Below are positions 32,928-46,067 of a stretch of 64,000 nucleotides of DNA, piece after piece. The stretch comes from Acidovorax sp. 107. GTDB taxonomy: Bacteria; Pseudomonadota; Gammaproteobacteria; Burkholderiales; Burkholderiaceae_C. How positions within the stretch are numbered: position 1 is the stretch's first letter; every line of letters starts with the position of its first letter. The position numbers and the translations under genes are program-made. The notes beneath the pieces were generated by a model. The model had not been told where the DNA came from. It made no database searches and was given only the letters and a program-made list of their open reading frames with translations. The stretch covers positions 2,684,001-2,748,000 of the forward strand of contig NZ_QBTZ01000001.1 of NCBI RefSeq assembly GCF_003058055.1, written 5' to 3'.

Positions 32928-34535
32928 CTACGCAGGCACATGCAGATACTGTTGCGCCAGGGTCAGAAAGGCCGCCAGCTGCGGGTCTGCACCCAACTCC
33001 TCACGCAGAATGTCCGCAACGAGGGGGGCCAGCTCAATGGCCTTGCGGGCGTCCAGGAACAGCAGGCGCGAGCGGCGAGCCAGCACGTCTTCCACGGTGC
33101 AGGCGTATTCGTGGCGGGCAGCAAAGCGCACCATCGCTTCCGTGAGGCCTTCGCCCAGACTCCTCTCGGCGCCCGGGGTTCGCAGCACCTCAGCCGCCTC
33201 ACTGCCGTACGAATGCAGACCCTGGGCATCGCTGATACGGTGCCGCACCGGCTCCCGCGGCGTTCCCACCAGGGGCAGGTGATTGGTCACGCCTGCAGGC
33301 TTTTCTGGCAGCAGTCCCGTGGTGAAGCATTTTTGCAACACATCTTCGGCCATGGCGCGGTACGTGGTCCATTTGCCACCGGTCACGGTGATCAGACCAC
33401 TGCGGCTCGCCAGCACCGTGTGCTCCCGGCTGATTTTCTTGGTGTTATCGCCGTCGTCGTCCTGCGGCTTGACCAGCGGGCGCAAGCCCACCCAGATGCT
33501 GCGGATGTCCTCGACGCGGGGCGCGCGGGTCAGGTAGCGGGCGGATTCCTCCAGGATGAACCGCACTTCCTCCCGGAAGGGCTCGGGCTCACGCACTACG
33601 TCCTGGCGTGGGCTGTCGGTGGTGCCCAGAATGAGTTTGCCCAGCCAAGGCACCGCAAACAGCACGCGGCCATCGGCCGTCTTGGGCACCATCAAGGCGT
33701 GGTCAGACGGCAAGAATTCCCGGTCCACCACGATGTGCACGCCTTGGCTGGGCGCCACCATGGGCTTGACGGGCCGACCGATGGCTTCACCATCCATCTG
33801 GCGCAAGGTGTCCACCCACACGCCCGTGGCGTTGACCACCGACCGGGCGCGCACGGAGAACTGCTGGCCGCTGTCCGCGTCCTCGCAGACAAAGCCCACG
33901 ACCTTGCCGGCCTCATGGACCAAAGATTTGGCTGGGCAGTAATTGACCACCAAGGCGCCCAGGCTGGCCGCCGTGCGCGCCAGCGCCAGCGCCAGGCGCG
34001 CATCGTCGAACTGGCCATCCCAGTATTTGACCCCGCCTTTGAGGCCCTCGGTCCGGGCGGTGGGCAGGCACCGCAGGGTGCTCTCGCGCCCCAGGAACTG
34101 CGTGGCGCCCAGGCCCGCCTTACCCGCCAGCGCGTCGTACATCATCAGCCCGACACCATAAAAGGGGGTTTCCCAAAAACGGTACGACGGCATTACGAAG
34201 GGCAATGGCTGCGCGAGGTGGGGCGCGTTGTGCAGCAGCGTGGTGCGCTCATGCAGCGCCTCGCGCACCAGGGCGATGTTGCCCTGCGCCAGATAACGGA
34301 CTCCGCCATGCACCAGCTTCGTGGCGCGGGACGACGTCCCTTTGGCGAAATCGTGGGAATCCACCAGGACCACGCTGAAGCCGCGCGCCGCAGCATCCAG
34401 CGCCACCCCCAGGCCCGTCGCGCCCCCGCCGATCACGGCGAGGTCATAGTGGTGCGGCTGGGCAAGGCGGGCCAGGAGGTCGGCGCGCCGTGTGGGGAGG
34501 GGAGCGGTGGCAATGGTCATGGGGTGATTGTCCAT
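32928..34535 (-). CDS. glpD: Glycerol-3-phosphate dehydrogenase (aerobic, FAD)
   Basis: The roughly 535-residue membrane-associated flavoenzyme oxidises glycerol-3-phosphate to dihydroxyacetone phosphate and feeds the quinone pool. It has the FAD motif YDLAVIGGGATGLGVALDAA, SRATKLVHGGVRYLAQG, and the ANATGVW-type block (here VVNATGVWVDTLRQM), with the C-terminal DAO_C domain. ATG 34535 and 34520 are both possible starts; neither has a strong Shine-Dalgarno. A terminator upstream separates it from the ABC transporter genes, and a palindrome at 34552-34565 may be its operator. It directly precedes the spc promoter. Confidence 0.93.
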   Translation of the reverse strand: MDNHPMTIATAPLPTRRADLLARLAQPHHYDLAVIGGGATGLGVALDAAARGFSVVLVDSHDFAKGTSSRATKLVHGGVRYLAQGNIALVREALHERTTLLHNAPHLAQPLPFVMPSYRFWETPFYGVGLMMYDALAGKAGLGATQFLGRESTLRCLPTARTEGLKGGVKYWDGQFDDARLALALARTAASLGALVVNYCPAKSLVHEAGKVVGFVCEDADSGQQFSVRARSVVNATGVWVDTLRQMDGEAIGRPVKPMVAPSQGVHIVVDREFLPSDHALMVPKTADGRVLFAVPWLGKLILGTTDSPRQDVVREPEPFREEVRFILEESARYLTRAPRVEDIRSIWVGLRPLVKPQDDDGDNTKKISREHTVLASRSGLITVTGGKWTTYRAMAEDVLQKCFTTGLLPEKPAGVTNHLPLVGTPREPVRHRISDAQGLHSYGSEAAEVLRTPGAERSLGEGLTEAMVRFAARHEYACTVEDVLARRSRLLFLDARKAIELAPLVADILREELGADPQLAAFLTLAQQYLHVPA

Positions 34536-34551
34536 GGGCGGAGCAAAAACC

Positions 34552-34565
34552 AAGGGTTTACCCTT
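34552..34565. promoter_or_regulatory. Palindrome before glpD (candidate GlpR or promoter element)
   Basis: AAGGGT and ACCCTT flank TT, 16 bases upstream of the glpD ATG. The core GGTTTACCCTT recurs at 40852-40862 in the divergent glpR/transporter region, suggesting a shared regulator. Confidence 0.5.
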
Positions 34566-34631
34566 GAATTCCTGACACTCCCGGGGTGAGAACCCGCCCC
34601 AAGCCCAATGGAGGCCGGGGCGGTATGGAGC

Positions 34632-34669
34632 AAAAAAGGCAGCCAGAGACCTTGTGAGCCCTGGCTGCC
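34632..34669 (-). terminator. Rho-independent terminator after the glycerol binding protein
   Basis: On the minus strand GGCAGCCAG pairs with CTGGCTGCC over a 13-base loop, followed by a six-T run. It ends the ABC transporter transcript, so glpD needs its own promoter downstream. Confidence 0.9.
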
Positions 34670-34706
34670 GATCAATGGTGGTTACATGAACCCCTTGATC
34701 TGTGGA

Positions 34707-36437
<1,731 letters not shown>

Positions 36438-36550
36438 AGTGCCTGTCTCCTCATAGTCATCTCCCCTTTGGATGCAAGGGTCGCGCAGCTCCGGGGAAGG
36501 GTTGAGCCGCACGACGGGAACCATTGAAATCAAAGCTGCCCGGAGGCATC

Positions 36551-36859
36551 TCACCCTTTGCGCAGGATGAACACCAGCAGCGCCATCGACAGCACAAAGC
36601 TGATCCAGATCGACGGATCGCCTTGCAGGCTGAACCACTGGGCCAGCTTGCCGCTGATGCCCACAAAAATCAGATTCACATAAGCCGCTGACAACAGGCC
36701 GATAAACAGCCGGTCGCCGCGCGTGGTCTCCAGCGGCAAAAAGCCCCTGCGCATCACTGTGGGGGACTTGATCTCCCACACCGTCATGCCAATCAGCATC
36801 AGCACGATGCAAACGAAGAACACCGCCACAGGCAGCGTCCAGGCCATCCAGTCAAACAT
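36551..36859 (-). CDS. glpU: DUF2160 small membrane protein of the glycerol transporter (GlpU-like)
   Basis: The 102-residue protein has three membrane helices (about 3-25, 50-68, 82-98; MFDWMAWTLPVAVFFVCIVL, VLSMALLVFILRKG). DUF2160 proteins accompany the glycerol ABC transporter in rhizobia and related groups (GlpU), perhaps stabilising the complex. It lies 12 bases after the permease gene and before the binding protein, in the expected operon order. Confidence 0.82.
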   Translation of the reverse strand: MFDWMAWTLPVAVFFVCIVLMLIGMTVWEIKSPTVMRRGFLPLETTRGDRLFIGLLSAAYVNLIFVGISGKLAQWFSLQGDPSIWISFVLSMALLVFILRKG

Positions 36860-36871
36860 GTCGCTGCCTCC

Positions 36872-37676
36872 TCAAACACGCCCCATCGCAAAGCCTTTTG
36901 CGATGTAGTGGCGAACAAACCAGATCACGATGGCACCCGGCACGATGGTCAGCACCCCAGCAGCCGCGAGCGTGGCCCAGTCCATGCCCGAGGCGCTGAC
37001 GGTGCGTGTCATCGTGGCCACGATGGGCTTGGCATTCACGCTGGTCAGCGTGCGCGCCAGCAGTAGCTCCACCCAGCTGAACATGAAGCAGAAGAACGCC
37101 GCCACACCCACGCCCGCCTTGATGAGCGGCAGGAAGATGGTCATGAAAAAGCGCGAAAAGCTGTAGCCGTCGATGTAGGCCGTCTCGTCAATTTCACGAG
37201 GGATGCCGCTCATGAAACCTTCGAGAATCCACACCGCCAGCGGCACGTTGAACAAGAGGTGCGCCAGCGCTACGGCGATGTGCGTGTCCATCAGCCCCAC
37301 GGTCGTGTACAGCTGGAAGAACGGCAGCAAAAACACGGCCGGCGGCGTCATGCGGTTGGTCAGCAGCCAGAAGAACACATGCTTGTCGCCCAGGAACTGG
37401 TAGCGGCTGAACGCATAAGCCGCAGGCAGCGCCACGGTGAGCGAGATCACCGTGTTGATGCCCACGTAGATCAGGCTGTTGATGTAGCCCGAATACCAGG
37501 ACTCGTCCGTGAAGATGGTCTTGTAGTTATCCCAGGTGAAATGCTGGGGGAAGAACGAGAACGTCGACAGGATCTCCGCGTTCGTCTTGAAGCTCATGTT
37601 GACCATCCAGTAGATGGGCAGCACGGCGAAGATGAGGTAGACGACAAGGAAGATCGACCGCTTCTGGAAGCGCTTT

Positions 37677-37684
<8 letters not shown>
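36872..37684 (-). CDS. glpQ: Glycerol ABC transporter permease (GlpQ-like)
   Basis: The 270-residue inner-membrane permease has about six helices and the EAA loop with REIDETAYIDGYSFSRFF followed by IFLPLIKAGV, which contacts the ATPase. It begins MNEKRFQKRSIFLVVYLIFA. Its start overlaps the end of the upstream permease by eight bases. The pair forms the membrane channel of the importer. The name glpQ follows the rhizobial transporter, not the glycerophosphodiesterase of E. coli. Confidence 0.88.
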
Positions 37685-39646
<1,962 letters not shown>

Positions 39647-39647
39647 G

Positions 39648-40739
39648 TCAGCGCCCTCCTTGTGCGGTAGCAGGCCGGGCGGGCGCCCAGGCCAGTCGGC
39701 CGTCGGCACCAAACACGTAGGCCTGGGCGGGGTCCAGGTGCAGCGTGATGGGCGTGCCCAGTTCAAAGTAATGCACGCCGGTCAGCTGCGCCACCAGGTC
39801 ACCCCAGGGCGTGGCCGCGTGCACAAAGGTGTCGGAGCCCGAAATCTCGGCCAGCTCCACCACCCCTGCCACACTGACGTCGCCCGGGCGGGCCGCCACG
39901 CGCAGCGCACTGGCGCGCACGCCCACCGTGAGGCCGGCAGCTGCCGCCACGCCTTGTGGGAGCGGCACGCTCAGCTCCAAGCCGCCCTGCAGGCGCACAC
40001 CGGCAGGCGTGGCCGAGGCGGCAATCAGGTTCATCGGCGGGTCGCTGAAAGCGCGCGCCACGCGCAGTGAATTGGGCGCATGGAACACCTCGGCCGTGGG
40101 GCCGTACTGCAGCAGCTGGCCTTCGTCCAGCACCGCCGTGTAGCCTCCCAGCAGCAGGGCCTCGCCCGGCTCGGTGGTGGCATAGACCACGGTGGACTGG
40201 CCGGCGGCAAACAGCTGGGTCAGCTCTTCGCGCAGTTCTTCGCGCAGCTTGTAGTCCAGGTTCACCAGGGGCTCATCTAGCAGCATCAGGGGCGCACCCT
40301 TGGCCAGGGCGCGGGCCAGTGCCACGCGCTGCTGCTGGCCGCCCGACAGCTCGGCCGGATAGCGGTCCAGGAACATGTCGATGTGCAGGCGGCTGGCAAT
40401 TTCACGCACGCGGGCGTCGATGTTCTTTTCGCCGCGCAGCTTCAGGGGCGACGCAATGTTGGCCGCCACCTTCATCGAGGGGTAGTTGATGAACTGCTGG
40501 TACACCATGGCCACATTGCGGTCGCGCACGGGGGTGCCCGTCACGTCCTTGCCATCCACCAACACACGCCCGTGGGTGGGCACATCCAACCCCGCCATGA
40601 TGCGCATCAGGCTGGTCTTGCCCGCCTGGGTCGCCCCCAGCAGCACCGTCACGGCATTGGGCTGCAGCGACAGGTTCATGTCGTACAGCCAGGTCTGCGC
40701 CCCGACTTTTTTGCTGATGCTGTCCAACGCCAGCTGCAT
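39648..40739 (-). CDS. glpS: Glycerol ABC transporter ATPase (GlpS-like)
   Basis: The 363-residue ABC ATPase is the first gene of the importer operon. It has Walker [13 protein letters not shown], the full signature [15 protein letters not shown] and Walker [13 protein letters not shown], then a C-terminal regulatory domain. It keeps LSGGQ, unlike its partner, so the ATPase pair is asymmetric. ATG 40739 was chosen ([10 protein letters not shown]); a start at 40784 would add a non-conserved tail. It is divergent from glpR across a 235-base control region. Confidence 0.88.
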   Translation of the reverse strand: MQLALDSISKKVGAQTWLYDMNLSLQPNAVTVLLGATQAGKTSLMRIMAGLDVPTHGRVLVDGKDVTGTPVRDRNVAMVYQQFINYPSMKVAANIASPLKLRGEKNIDARVREIASRLHIDMFLDRYPAELSGGQQQRVALARALAKGAPLMLLDEPLVNLDYKLREELREELTQLFAAGQSTVVYATTEPGEALLLGGYTAVLDEGQLLQYGPTAEVFHAPNSLRVARAFSDPPMNLIAASATPAGVRLQGGLELSVPLPQGVAAAAGLTVGVRASALRVAARPGDVSVAGVVELAEISGSDTFVHAATPWGDLVAQLTGVHYFELGTPITLHLDPAQAYVFGADGRLAWAPARPATAQGGR

Positions 40740-40820
40740 GAAGCATCCTCTTCCGGCCCTGCGGCCTGTGTGAAAGGGCTGCACACACGCACGGCAGCCC
40801 TCAAATTTCGATCTTTTTCA

Positions 40821-40882
40821 TTTTTGTTCCTTTTTGTTCGAATCGAATCAAGGTTTACCCTTAATCAATTCGTTTTTGTTCG
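40821..40882. promoter_or_regulatory. Repeats in the divergent glpR/transporter promoter region
   Basis: TTTTTGTTC occurs at 40821, 40831 and 40873 (last two followed by CGA): two copies ten bases apart, the third 42 bases from the second, i.e. whole helical turns. GGTTTACCCTT at 40852-40862 matches the site before glpD. Such phased repeats fit DeoR-family binding by GlpR. Confidence 0.6.
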
Positions 40883-40974
40883 ATTTACAGTCTTTGGCGT
40901 GTCACCGGGCACCAAAGCGAATGTTTCATATTCGTTACGATTCGGTGACAAACCACTGCGCACCACACCCCACC

Positions 40975-41739
40975 GTGAACACCAATCCCCGCCAACTCCA
41001 ACTCCTCGAAGAAGTGCGCGCGCGCAAGTCCGCCACGGTGGAACAACTTGCCGACACCCTGGGGGTCACGCTGCAGACGGTGCGCCGCGACGTGCAGCGC
41101 CTCGCGGAGTCGGGACTGCTCACGCGCTTTCATGGCGGCGTGCGCGTGCCCAGCTCCACGGTGGAGAACCTGGCGCACACCCAGCGCGAAAACCTGCATG
41201 CCGAAGGCAAAGCGCGCATTGCGCGCGCCGTGGCCGAACAGGTGCCCAACGACTGCTCGCTGATCCTGAACATCGGCACCACCACCGAGGCCATTGCCAA
41301 GGCGCTGCTGCACCACCGGGGCCTGCGCGTGATCACCAACAACCTGAATGTGGCCGCCATCCTGAGCGGCAACCCCGAATGCGAGGTCATCGTGGCCGGC
41401 GGCGTGGTGCGCGCGCGCGACCGGGGCATCGTGGGCGAAGCGGCGGTGGACTTCATCCGCCAGTTCAAGGTGGACATTGCGCTCATCGGCATTTCGGGCA
41501 TCGAGCCGGACGGGTCGCTGCGCGACTTTGACTACCGCGAGGTGAAGGTGGCGCAAACCATCATCGAGCACGCGCGCGAGGTCTGGCTGGCGGCCGACTT
41601 CAGCAAGTTCAACCGCCCGGCCATGGTGCAACTGGCCACTCTGGCGCAGATCGACCGCCTGTTTACCGATGCACCGCCGCCTGAGCCGTTTCCTGCCCTA
41701 TTGCAAGACGCCGAAGTCCTCTGCACAGTCGCCGCCTGA
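40975..41739 (+). CDS. glpR: DeoR-family regulator, glycerol regulon repressor
   Basis: The 254-residue protein has an N-terminal DeoR helix-turn-helix (KSATVEQLADTLGVTLQTVR, then RDVQRLAESGLLTRFHGGV) and the C-terminal sugar-phosphate sensing domain (NIGTTTEAIAKALLHHRGLR, VGEAAVDFIRQFKVDIALIG, ISGIEPDGSL). The GTG at 40975 gives the standard DeoR start NTNPRQLQLLEEV; an ATG at 40921 is an alternative. It is 20 bases upstream of glpK and divergent from the glycerol importer, so it likely represses both, with glycerol-3-phosphate as inducer by analogy to GlpR. Confidence 0.9.
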   Translation: MNTNPRQLQLLEEVRARKSATVEQLADTLGVTLQTVRRDVQRLAESGLLTRFHGGVRVPSSTVENLAHTQRENLHAEGKARIARAVAEQVPNDCSLILNIGTTTEAIAKALLHHRGLRVITNNLNVAAILSGNPECEVIVAGGVVRARDRGIVGEAAVDFIRQFKVDIALIGISGIEPDGSLRDFDYREVKVAQTIIEHAREVWLAADFSKFNRPAMVQLATLAQIDRLFTDAPPPEPFPALLQDAEVLCTVAA

Positions 41740-41759
41740 ATTCCTGAATCTTCCTCACC

Positions 41760-43253
41760 ATGACCTACTTGCTCGCCCTCGACCAAGGCACCTCCAGCTC
41801 CCGCAGCATCGTTTTTGACGAAGGCGGCCACATCGTGGCGCAGGCGCAGCTGGAGCTGCCGCAGATCTACCCCCAGCCCGGCTGGGTGGAGCACGACCCG
41901 CTGGAGATCTGGCGCACCCAGCTCGCCACCGCGCGCGATGCGCTGGCCAAGGCGGGCATCGCGGCCCGCGACATCCGTGCCGTCGGCATCACCAACCAGC
42001 GCGAAACCACGGTGCTGTGGAACCGCAAAACCGGCCAGCCCGTGCACCACGCCATCGTGTGGCAGGACCGGCGTGCCGAACCCGCCTGCGCCCAGCTGCG
42101 TGAGCAAGGCCATGCCGCCACCATCCAGGCCAAGACCGGCCTGCTGGTGGATGCGTACTTCTCCGGCACCAAGCTGCAGTGGATGCTGGACCACGTGCCC
42201 GGCGCCCGCGACGCGGCCGAGCGCGGCGAGCTGGCCTTTGGCACGGTGGACAGCTGGCTGATGTGGAAGCTCACCCACGGCAAGGTGCATGTGACGGACG
42301 TGAGCAACGCCTCGCGCACCATGCTGTTCAATGTGCACACCAACCAGTGGGACGACGAGCTGCTGGCGCTGCTGCGCATTCCCAAGGCGCTGATGCCCGA
42401 GGTGCTGCCGTCCAGCGCCCACTTTGGCGACATTGCGGCCGACCTGCTGGGCCACGCCATCCGCATCGGCGGCGTGGCGGGCGACCAGCAAAGCGCGCTG
42501 TTCGGCCAGGCCTGCTTCACCGCCGGCATGGCCAAGAACACCTATGGCACGGGCTGCTTCATGCTCATGCACACGGGCGGCACGTTCCAGACCTCGCAGA
42601 ACGGCCTGCTCACCACCAGCGCAGCGCAGGCGACGGCGCAACCTGAATTTGCGATGGAAGGCAGTGTGTTTGTCGGCGGCGCGGTGGTGCAGTGGCTGCG
42701 CGACGGCCTGCGCGCAATCTCCACCAGCGGCGAGGTCGAGTCGCTGGCCCAAAGCGTGCCCGACTCGGGCGGCGTGATGATGGTGCCGGCCTTCACCGGC
42801 CTGGGCGCCCCGTACTGGAAGCCCGACGCACGCGGCACCATCACCGGCCTCACGCGTGGCACCACGCTGGGCCACATTGCGCGCGCAGCACTCGAAAGCA
42901 TTGCCTACCAGAGCGCCGCCCTGCTGCTGGCCATGAGCCGCGACGCCGTGGCTGCCGGTGGCGCCCCAGTGAGCGAGCTGCGCGTGGACGGCGGCGCCTG
43001 CATCAACGACCTGCTGATGCAGTTCCAGGCGGACCTGCTGGGCATCCCGGTGGTGCGGCCCGCGGTCATCGAGACCACGGCCCTGGGCGCTGCTTACCTG
43101 GCCGGGCTGTCGAGTGGCGTGTACCGCAGCACGGATGAACTCTCGCAGCTGTGGCGCGCCGACCGCCGCTTTGTGCCCACGCTCAGCAGTGCGCGCGCGC
43201 AGGAGCTGATGGCGAACTGGGAACACGCCGTTCGCCAAACTGTTGCGGAGTAG
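41760..43253 (+). CDS. glpK: Glycerol kinase
   Basis: The 497-residue FGGY-family kinase converts glycerol and ATP to glycerol-3-phosphate. The start [20 protein letters not shown] is the phosphate-1 motif; [33 protein letters not shown], and [17 protein letters not shown] follow, with [20 protein letters not shown] near the end. Length is normal. It lies 20 bases after glpR on the same strand. Its product is the substrate of GlpD, encoded on the opposite strand at the far end of the importer operon. Confidence 0.97.
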   Translation: MTYLLALDQGTSSSRSIVFDEGGHIVAQAQLELPQIYPQPGWVEHDPLEIWRTQLATARDALAKAGIAARDIRAVGITNQRETTVLWNRKTGQPVHHAIVWQDRRAEPACAQLREQGHAATIQAKTGLLVDAYFSGTKLQWMLDHVPGARDAAERGELAFGTVDSWLMWKLTHGKVHVTDVSNASRTMLFNVHTNQWDDELLALLRIPKALMPEVLPSSAHFGDIAADLLGHAIRIGGVAGDQQSALFGQACFTAGMAKNTYGTGCFMLMHTGGTFQTSQNGLLTTSAAQATAQPEFAMEGSVFVGGAVVQWLRDGLRAISTSGEVESLAQSVPDSGGVMMVPAFTGLGAPYWKPDARGTITGLTRGTTLGHIARAALESIAYQSAALLLAMSRDAVAAGGAPVSELRVDGGACINDLLMQFQADLLGIPVVRPAVIETTALGAAYLAGLSSGVYRSTDELSQLWRADRRFVPTLSSARAQELMANWEHAVRQTVAE

Positions 43254-43255
43254 CC

Positions 43256-43330
43256 CCCCTGAGTCGCCTTCGGCGCCTTCCCCCCGCTCTCACATCGCTG
43301 CGCGTTGCGGGCGGGGGGACGCTCCCAGCG
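43256..43330. repeat. GC-rich intergenic repeat, copy A
   Basis: It begins CCCCCTGAGTCGCCTTC directly after the glpK stop codon and continues to GGGGGGACG. The opening 17 bases recur at the far end of the copy near 57411-57469. It may fold and act as a terminator for glpK. The rest of 43331-43461 shows nothing further. Confidence 0.45.
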
Positions 43331-43461
43331 CCCCTACCTGGGAATGCTGGCGGCCCTTGCGTGGGAGCACTGGCATGGGCCGCGCCAGTTGCGCAGGCCA
43401 TTCGGACAATCACAGGTCTCCGGCGCTACCATGGCGCCTCCCTTTCTCGCCTGACCGTAGC

Positions 43462-44307
43462 ATGACCTCCTCCGCTTCCGCCGCAGCAAATTCCCAACTC
43501 CCCACCATCGCCTTCATTGGCGGCGGCAACATGGCCAGCGCCATCATTGGCGGGCTGATCCGCCAGGGCCACCCGGCCAGCCAGATCGAGGTGGTTGAGC
43601 CCTACGCCCCCACGCGCGAGGCGCTGCTCAAGAATTTCGGCCTCACGGCACAACCCGACGCAGGCCCCGCGCTGCTGCGCGCCAGCATCGTGGTCTGGGC
43701 GGTCAAGCCCCAGACCTTCAAGGACGCCGCCGTACAGGCCAAGGCGCACACCCACCAGGCCCTGCACCTGAGCGTGGCCGCAGGCATTCGCTCGGACAGC
43801 ATCGCCCAGTGGCTGGGCACCGAGCGCATCGTGCGCACCATGCCCAACACGCCCGCGCTGGTGGGCAAGGGCATGAGCGCGATCTACGCGCGCCCCGCCG
43901 TAACCAGCGCCGAGCGCCAGAGCGTGGAAGCCATCATGACGTCCACCGGCGAATTCCTATGGGTGGAGAGCGAGACCCAGCTCGACGCAGTCACCGCCCT
44001 GTCGGGCTCGGGCCCGGCCTATGTTTTCTACTTCCTCGAAGCCATGACACGCGCCGGCGTGGGCATGGGCCTGACCGAAGCGCAGGCGCACCAGCTGGCC
44101 GTGGGCACGTTTGTGGGCGCGTCCGAGCTGGCCCGCCGTTCCGACGAATCCCCCGCCGTGCTGCGCGAACGCGTCACCTCCAAGGGCGGCACGACCTACG
44201 CGGCCTTGCAGTCGATGGAAGCCAGTGGCGTGTCGCAGGCGTTCGAGGCCGCCATGCGCGCTGCCGAAAAACGCGCCAACGAATTGGGCAACGAGTTCGG
44301 ATCTTGA
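43462..44307 (+). CDS. proC: Pyrroline-5-carboxylate reductase
   Basis: The 281-residue NAD(P)H enzyme makes L-proline from pyrroline-5-carboxylate in the last step of proline synthesis. The nucleotide motif IAFIGGGNMASAIIGG starts at about residue 16, and the C-terminal helical dimer domain has VTALSGSGPAYVFYFLEAMT and GVTSKGGTT-type motif (RVTSKGGTTYAALQ). A 15-residue Ser/Ala start precedes the fold. It is followed after nine bases by a 47-bp repeat, then the convergent ubiA gene. Confidence 0.95.
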   Translation: MTSSASAAANSQLPTIAFIGGGNMASAIIGGLIRQGHPASQIEVVEPYAPTREALLKNFGLTAQPDAGPALLRASIVVWAVKPQTFKDAAVQAKAHTHQALHLSVAAGIRSDSIAQWLGTERIVRTMPNTPALVGKGMSAIYARPAVTSAERQSVEAIMTSTGEFLWVESETQLDAVTALSGSGPAYVFYFLEAMTRAGVGMGLTEAQAHQLAVGTFVGASELARRSDESPAVLRERVTSKGGTTYAALQSMEASGVSQAFEAAMRAAEKRANELGNEFGS

Positions 44308-44315
44308 TGTTTTTG

Positions 44316-44362
44316 GGCGGTAGCGCCAGTCGATAAAGCACTAGCTGCTATTAATTTGTGAG
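44316..44362 (+). repeat. 47-bp dispersed repeat, copy 5
   Basis: It begins GGCGGTAGCGCCAGTCGATA and ends GCTATTAATTTGTGAG, nine bases after proC. The ubiA stop codon (44351-44353) and its last codons lie inside it. Copy 6 lies 152 bases away in the opposite orientation. Confidence 0.75.
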
Positions 44363-45244
44363 TGCCGCCCGCACGAGGTAACTGCCCGCAATGCCCGCAA
44401 ACACCGTGGCGCCCAGCCAGTGGTTGATGCGGAACGCCTTGAAGCAGCCCTCTCGGGTGCGGGTGCGGATGAGCGTGAAGTGCCACACGGCCTGGGCCAG
44501 CGCCGCCGCAAGCGCTACATAAAAAATAGCACCCAGGGCATACGGTTGTAGCACTACCGCCCAAATTCCCAAGAAAAGCAGATAGAACACCACGATGGCG
44601 GCCACATCCAGCCGCCCCAGGGTGATGGCCGAGGTCTTGATGCCGATCTTGAGGTCATCGTCGCGGTCCACCATGGCGTATTCGGTGTCATAGGCCAGCA
44701 CCCAGAACAGGTTGCCCAGCCACATCCACCACGCCACCGCCGGCACGCTGCCCTGCACGGCAGCAAACGCGATGACGATGCCAAAGTTGAACGCAATGCC
44801 CAGCACCGCCTGGGGCATGGAAATGAGGCGCTTGGTGAACGGATAGGCAATGGCCACCAGCACGGCGGGCAACGACCACGCGATGGCGGCGGCGCTGGTG
44901 GTGAGCACCAGACTAAACGACACCAGCGCCAGCACCGCGCCCAGGCCCAGTGCCTCCTTCACGCTCACAGCACCCGTGGTCACGGGCCGCTGCGCGGTGC
45001 GCTTGACGTGCTTGTCAAAGTCGCGGTCGGCCACATCGTTCACGCAGCAGCCCGCGCTGCGCATGAGGATGGTGCCCAACACAAACACCGCCAGCAAATG
45101 CCAGCCCGGAAACCCGTCGGCCGCGATCCAGAGCGCGCTCAGCGTGGGCCACAGGCACACCAGCCAGCCGGCAGGGCGGTCCCAGCGGATCAGGTCGAGG
45201 TAGAGCGAAAGGCGGCTGCGGGGGGCTGTGGTGGTGGCGGTCAT
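44351..45244 (-). CDS. ubiA: 4-hydroxybenzoate octaprenyltransferase
   Basis: The 297-residue inner-membrane prenyltransferase of ubiquinone synthesis has about eight helices. The first aspartate motif [19 protein letters not shown] (near 73) and the second [20 protein letters not shown] (near 195) bind the magnesium-diphosphate substrate. The C-terminal part near residues 228-244 ([17 protein letters not shown]) is encoded within a 47-bp repeat copy, and the stop codon lies within another. ATG 45244 was chosen; an in-frame ATG at 45292 is possible. It is downstream of dps but separated by a terminator. Confidence 0.95.
   Translation of the reverse strand: MTATTTAPRSRLSLYLDLIRWDRPAGWLVCLWPTLSALWIAADGFPGWHLLAVFVLGTILMRSAGCCVNDVADRDFDKHVKRTAQRPVTTGAVSVKEALGLGAVLALVSFSLVLTTSAAAIAWSLPAVLVAIAYPFTKRLISMPQAVLGIAFNFGIVIAFAAVQGSVPAVAWWMWLGNLFWVLAYDTEYAMVDRDDDLKIGIKTSAITLGRLDVAAIVVFYLLFLGIWAVVLQPYALGAIFYVALAAALAQAVWHFTLIRTRTREGCFKAFRINHWLGATVFAGIAGSYLVRAALTN
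44515..44561 (-). repeat. 47-bp dispersed repeat, copy 6 (inside ubiA)
   Basis: On the minus strand it begins GGCGGTAGTGCTACAACCGT and ends GCTATTTTTTATGTAG. It is the most diverged copy but keeps the length exactly. It lies in frame within ubiA, giving helix residues about 228-244. Confidence is lower because the match is partly AT/GC simple. Confidence 0.6.
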
Positions 45245-45304
45245 GGCGCGGGATTTTCCCAGATGCCCGGTACCCGGCGCCGGTTGCTCCATGGCACCCC
45301 ATTG

Positions 45305-45338
45305 AAAACGCCCGGGAGCTTTGCAGCCACCGGGCGTT
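45305..45338 (-). terminator. Rho-independent terminator of dps
   Basis: On the minus strand ACGCCCGG pairs with CCGGGCGT over a large loop, with TTTTC after. It lies 27 bases past the dps stop codon. A perfect palindrome TCACCACGTGGTGA at 45343-45356 lies just before it. Confidence 0.75.
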
Positions 45339-45364
45339 CGGTTCACCACGTGGTGACGGTCTTA

Positions 45365-45883
45365 CTACTCTTCCAGCAGAGAGCGCAGCATCCAGGCCGT
45401 TTGCTCGTGCACCGTCAGGCGCTGGGTCAGCAGGTCAGCCGTGGGTTCGTCGCTGGCCTTGTCGGCCAGGGGGAACAGACTGCGCGCGGTGCGGGCCACG
45501 GCCTCGTGGCCTTCGACCAGCACACGCACCATGTCCAGCGCCTTGGGCGGCTTGGCGGGTGCGTCGGGCACCGTGGCCAGCTTGCCAAACTCGGCATACG
45601 AGCCGGGGGCCACATGGCCCAGCGAGCGGATGCGCTCGGCAATCGGGTCCACCGCGTTCCACAGCTCGGTGTACTGCGCCATGAACATGGTGTGCAGGGT
45701 GTTGAACATCGGGCCCGTCACGTTCCAGTGGAAGTTGTGGGTGGTGAGGTACAGGGTGTAGGTGTCGGCCAGCAGGCGCGACAGGCCCTGGGCGATGGCC
45801 GCGCGATCTTTGTCGCTGATGCCGATGTTGATGCTGGGGGCAGAGGTCTTGCCGGGTGCGGCTTTGCCAGGAGCTTTGGCCAT
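45365..45883 (-). CDS. dps: Dps-family DNA-protection ferritin
   Basis: The 172-residue ferritin-like protein forms a 12-mer that stores iron and shields DNA in oxidative stress. The ferroxidase residues are in [20 protein letters not shown] and the [17 protein letters not shown] region, with the C-terminal helix [16 protein letters not shown]. The Lys/Ala-rich start [17 protein letters not shown] can bind DNA. GGAGG precedes the ATG. It lies downstream of the M20 peptidase gene and close to oxyR, a usual activator of dps. Confidence 0.93.
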   Translation of the reverse strand: MAKAPGKAAPGKTSAPSINIGISDKDRAAIAQGLSRLLADTYTLYLTTHNFHWNVTGPMFNTLHTMFMAQYTELWNAVDPIAERIRSLGHVAPGSYAEFGKLATVPDAPAKPPKALDMVRVLVEGHEAVARTARSLFPLADKASDEPTADLLTQRLTVHEQTAWMLRSLLEE

Positions 45884-46067
45884 GGAGGTCCTTCCGTGCT
45901 GAAAGATGAAACGCCCCGCGCTGGCTGGCCCGTGAGAGCGCTGCGCGCGGAGTCCGCAGCCACTGTAGCGCAAGGCGCCAACATCGCCCGTTCGTCGAGG
46001 CTGATGCCTTGCACCTGGGTCAAGAACCCGGGTCAAGAAAACACGCGGGCGGCTACCACCCGCAGGC

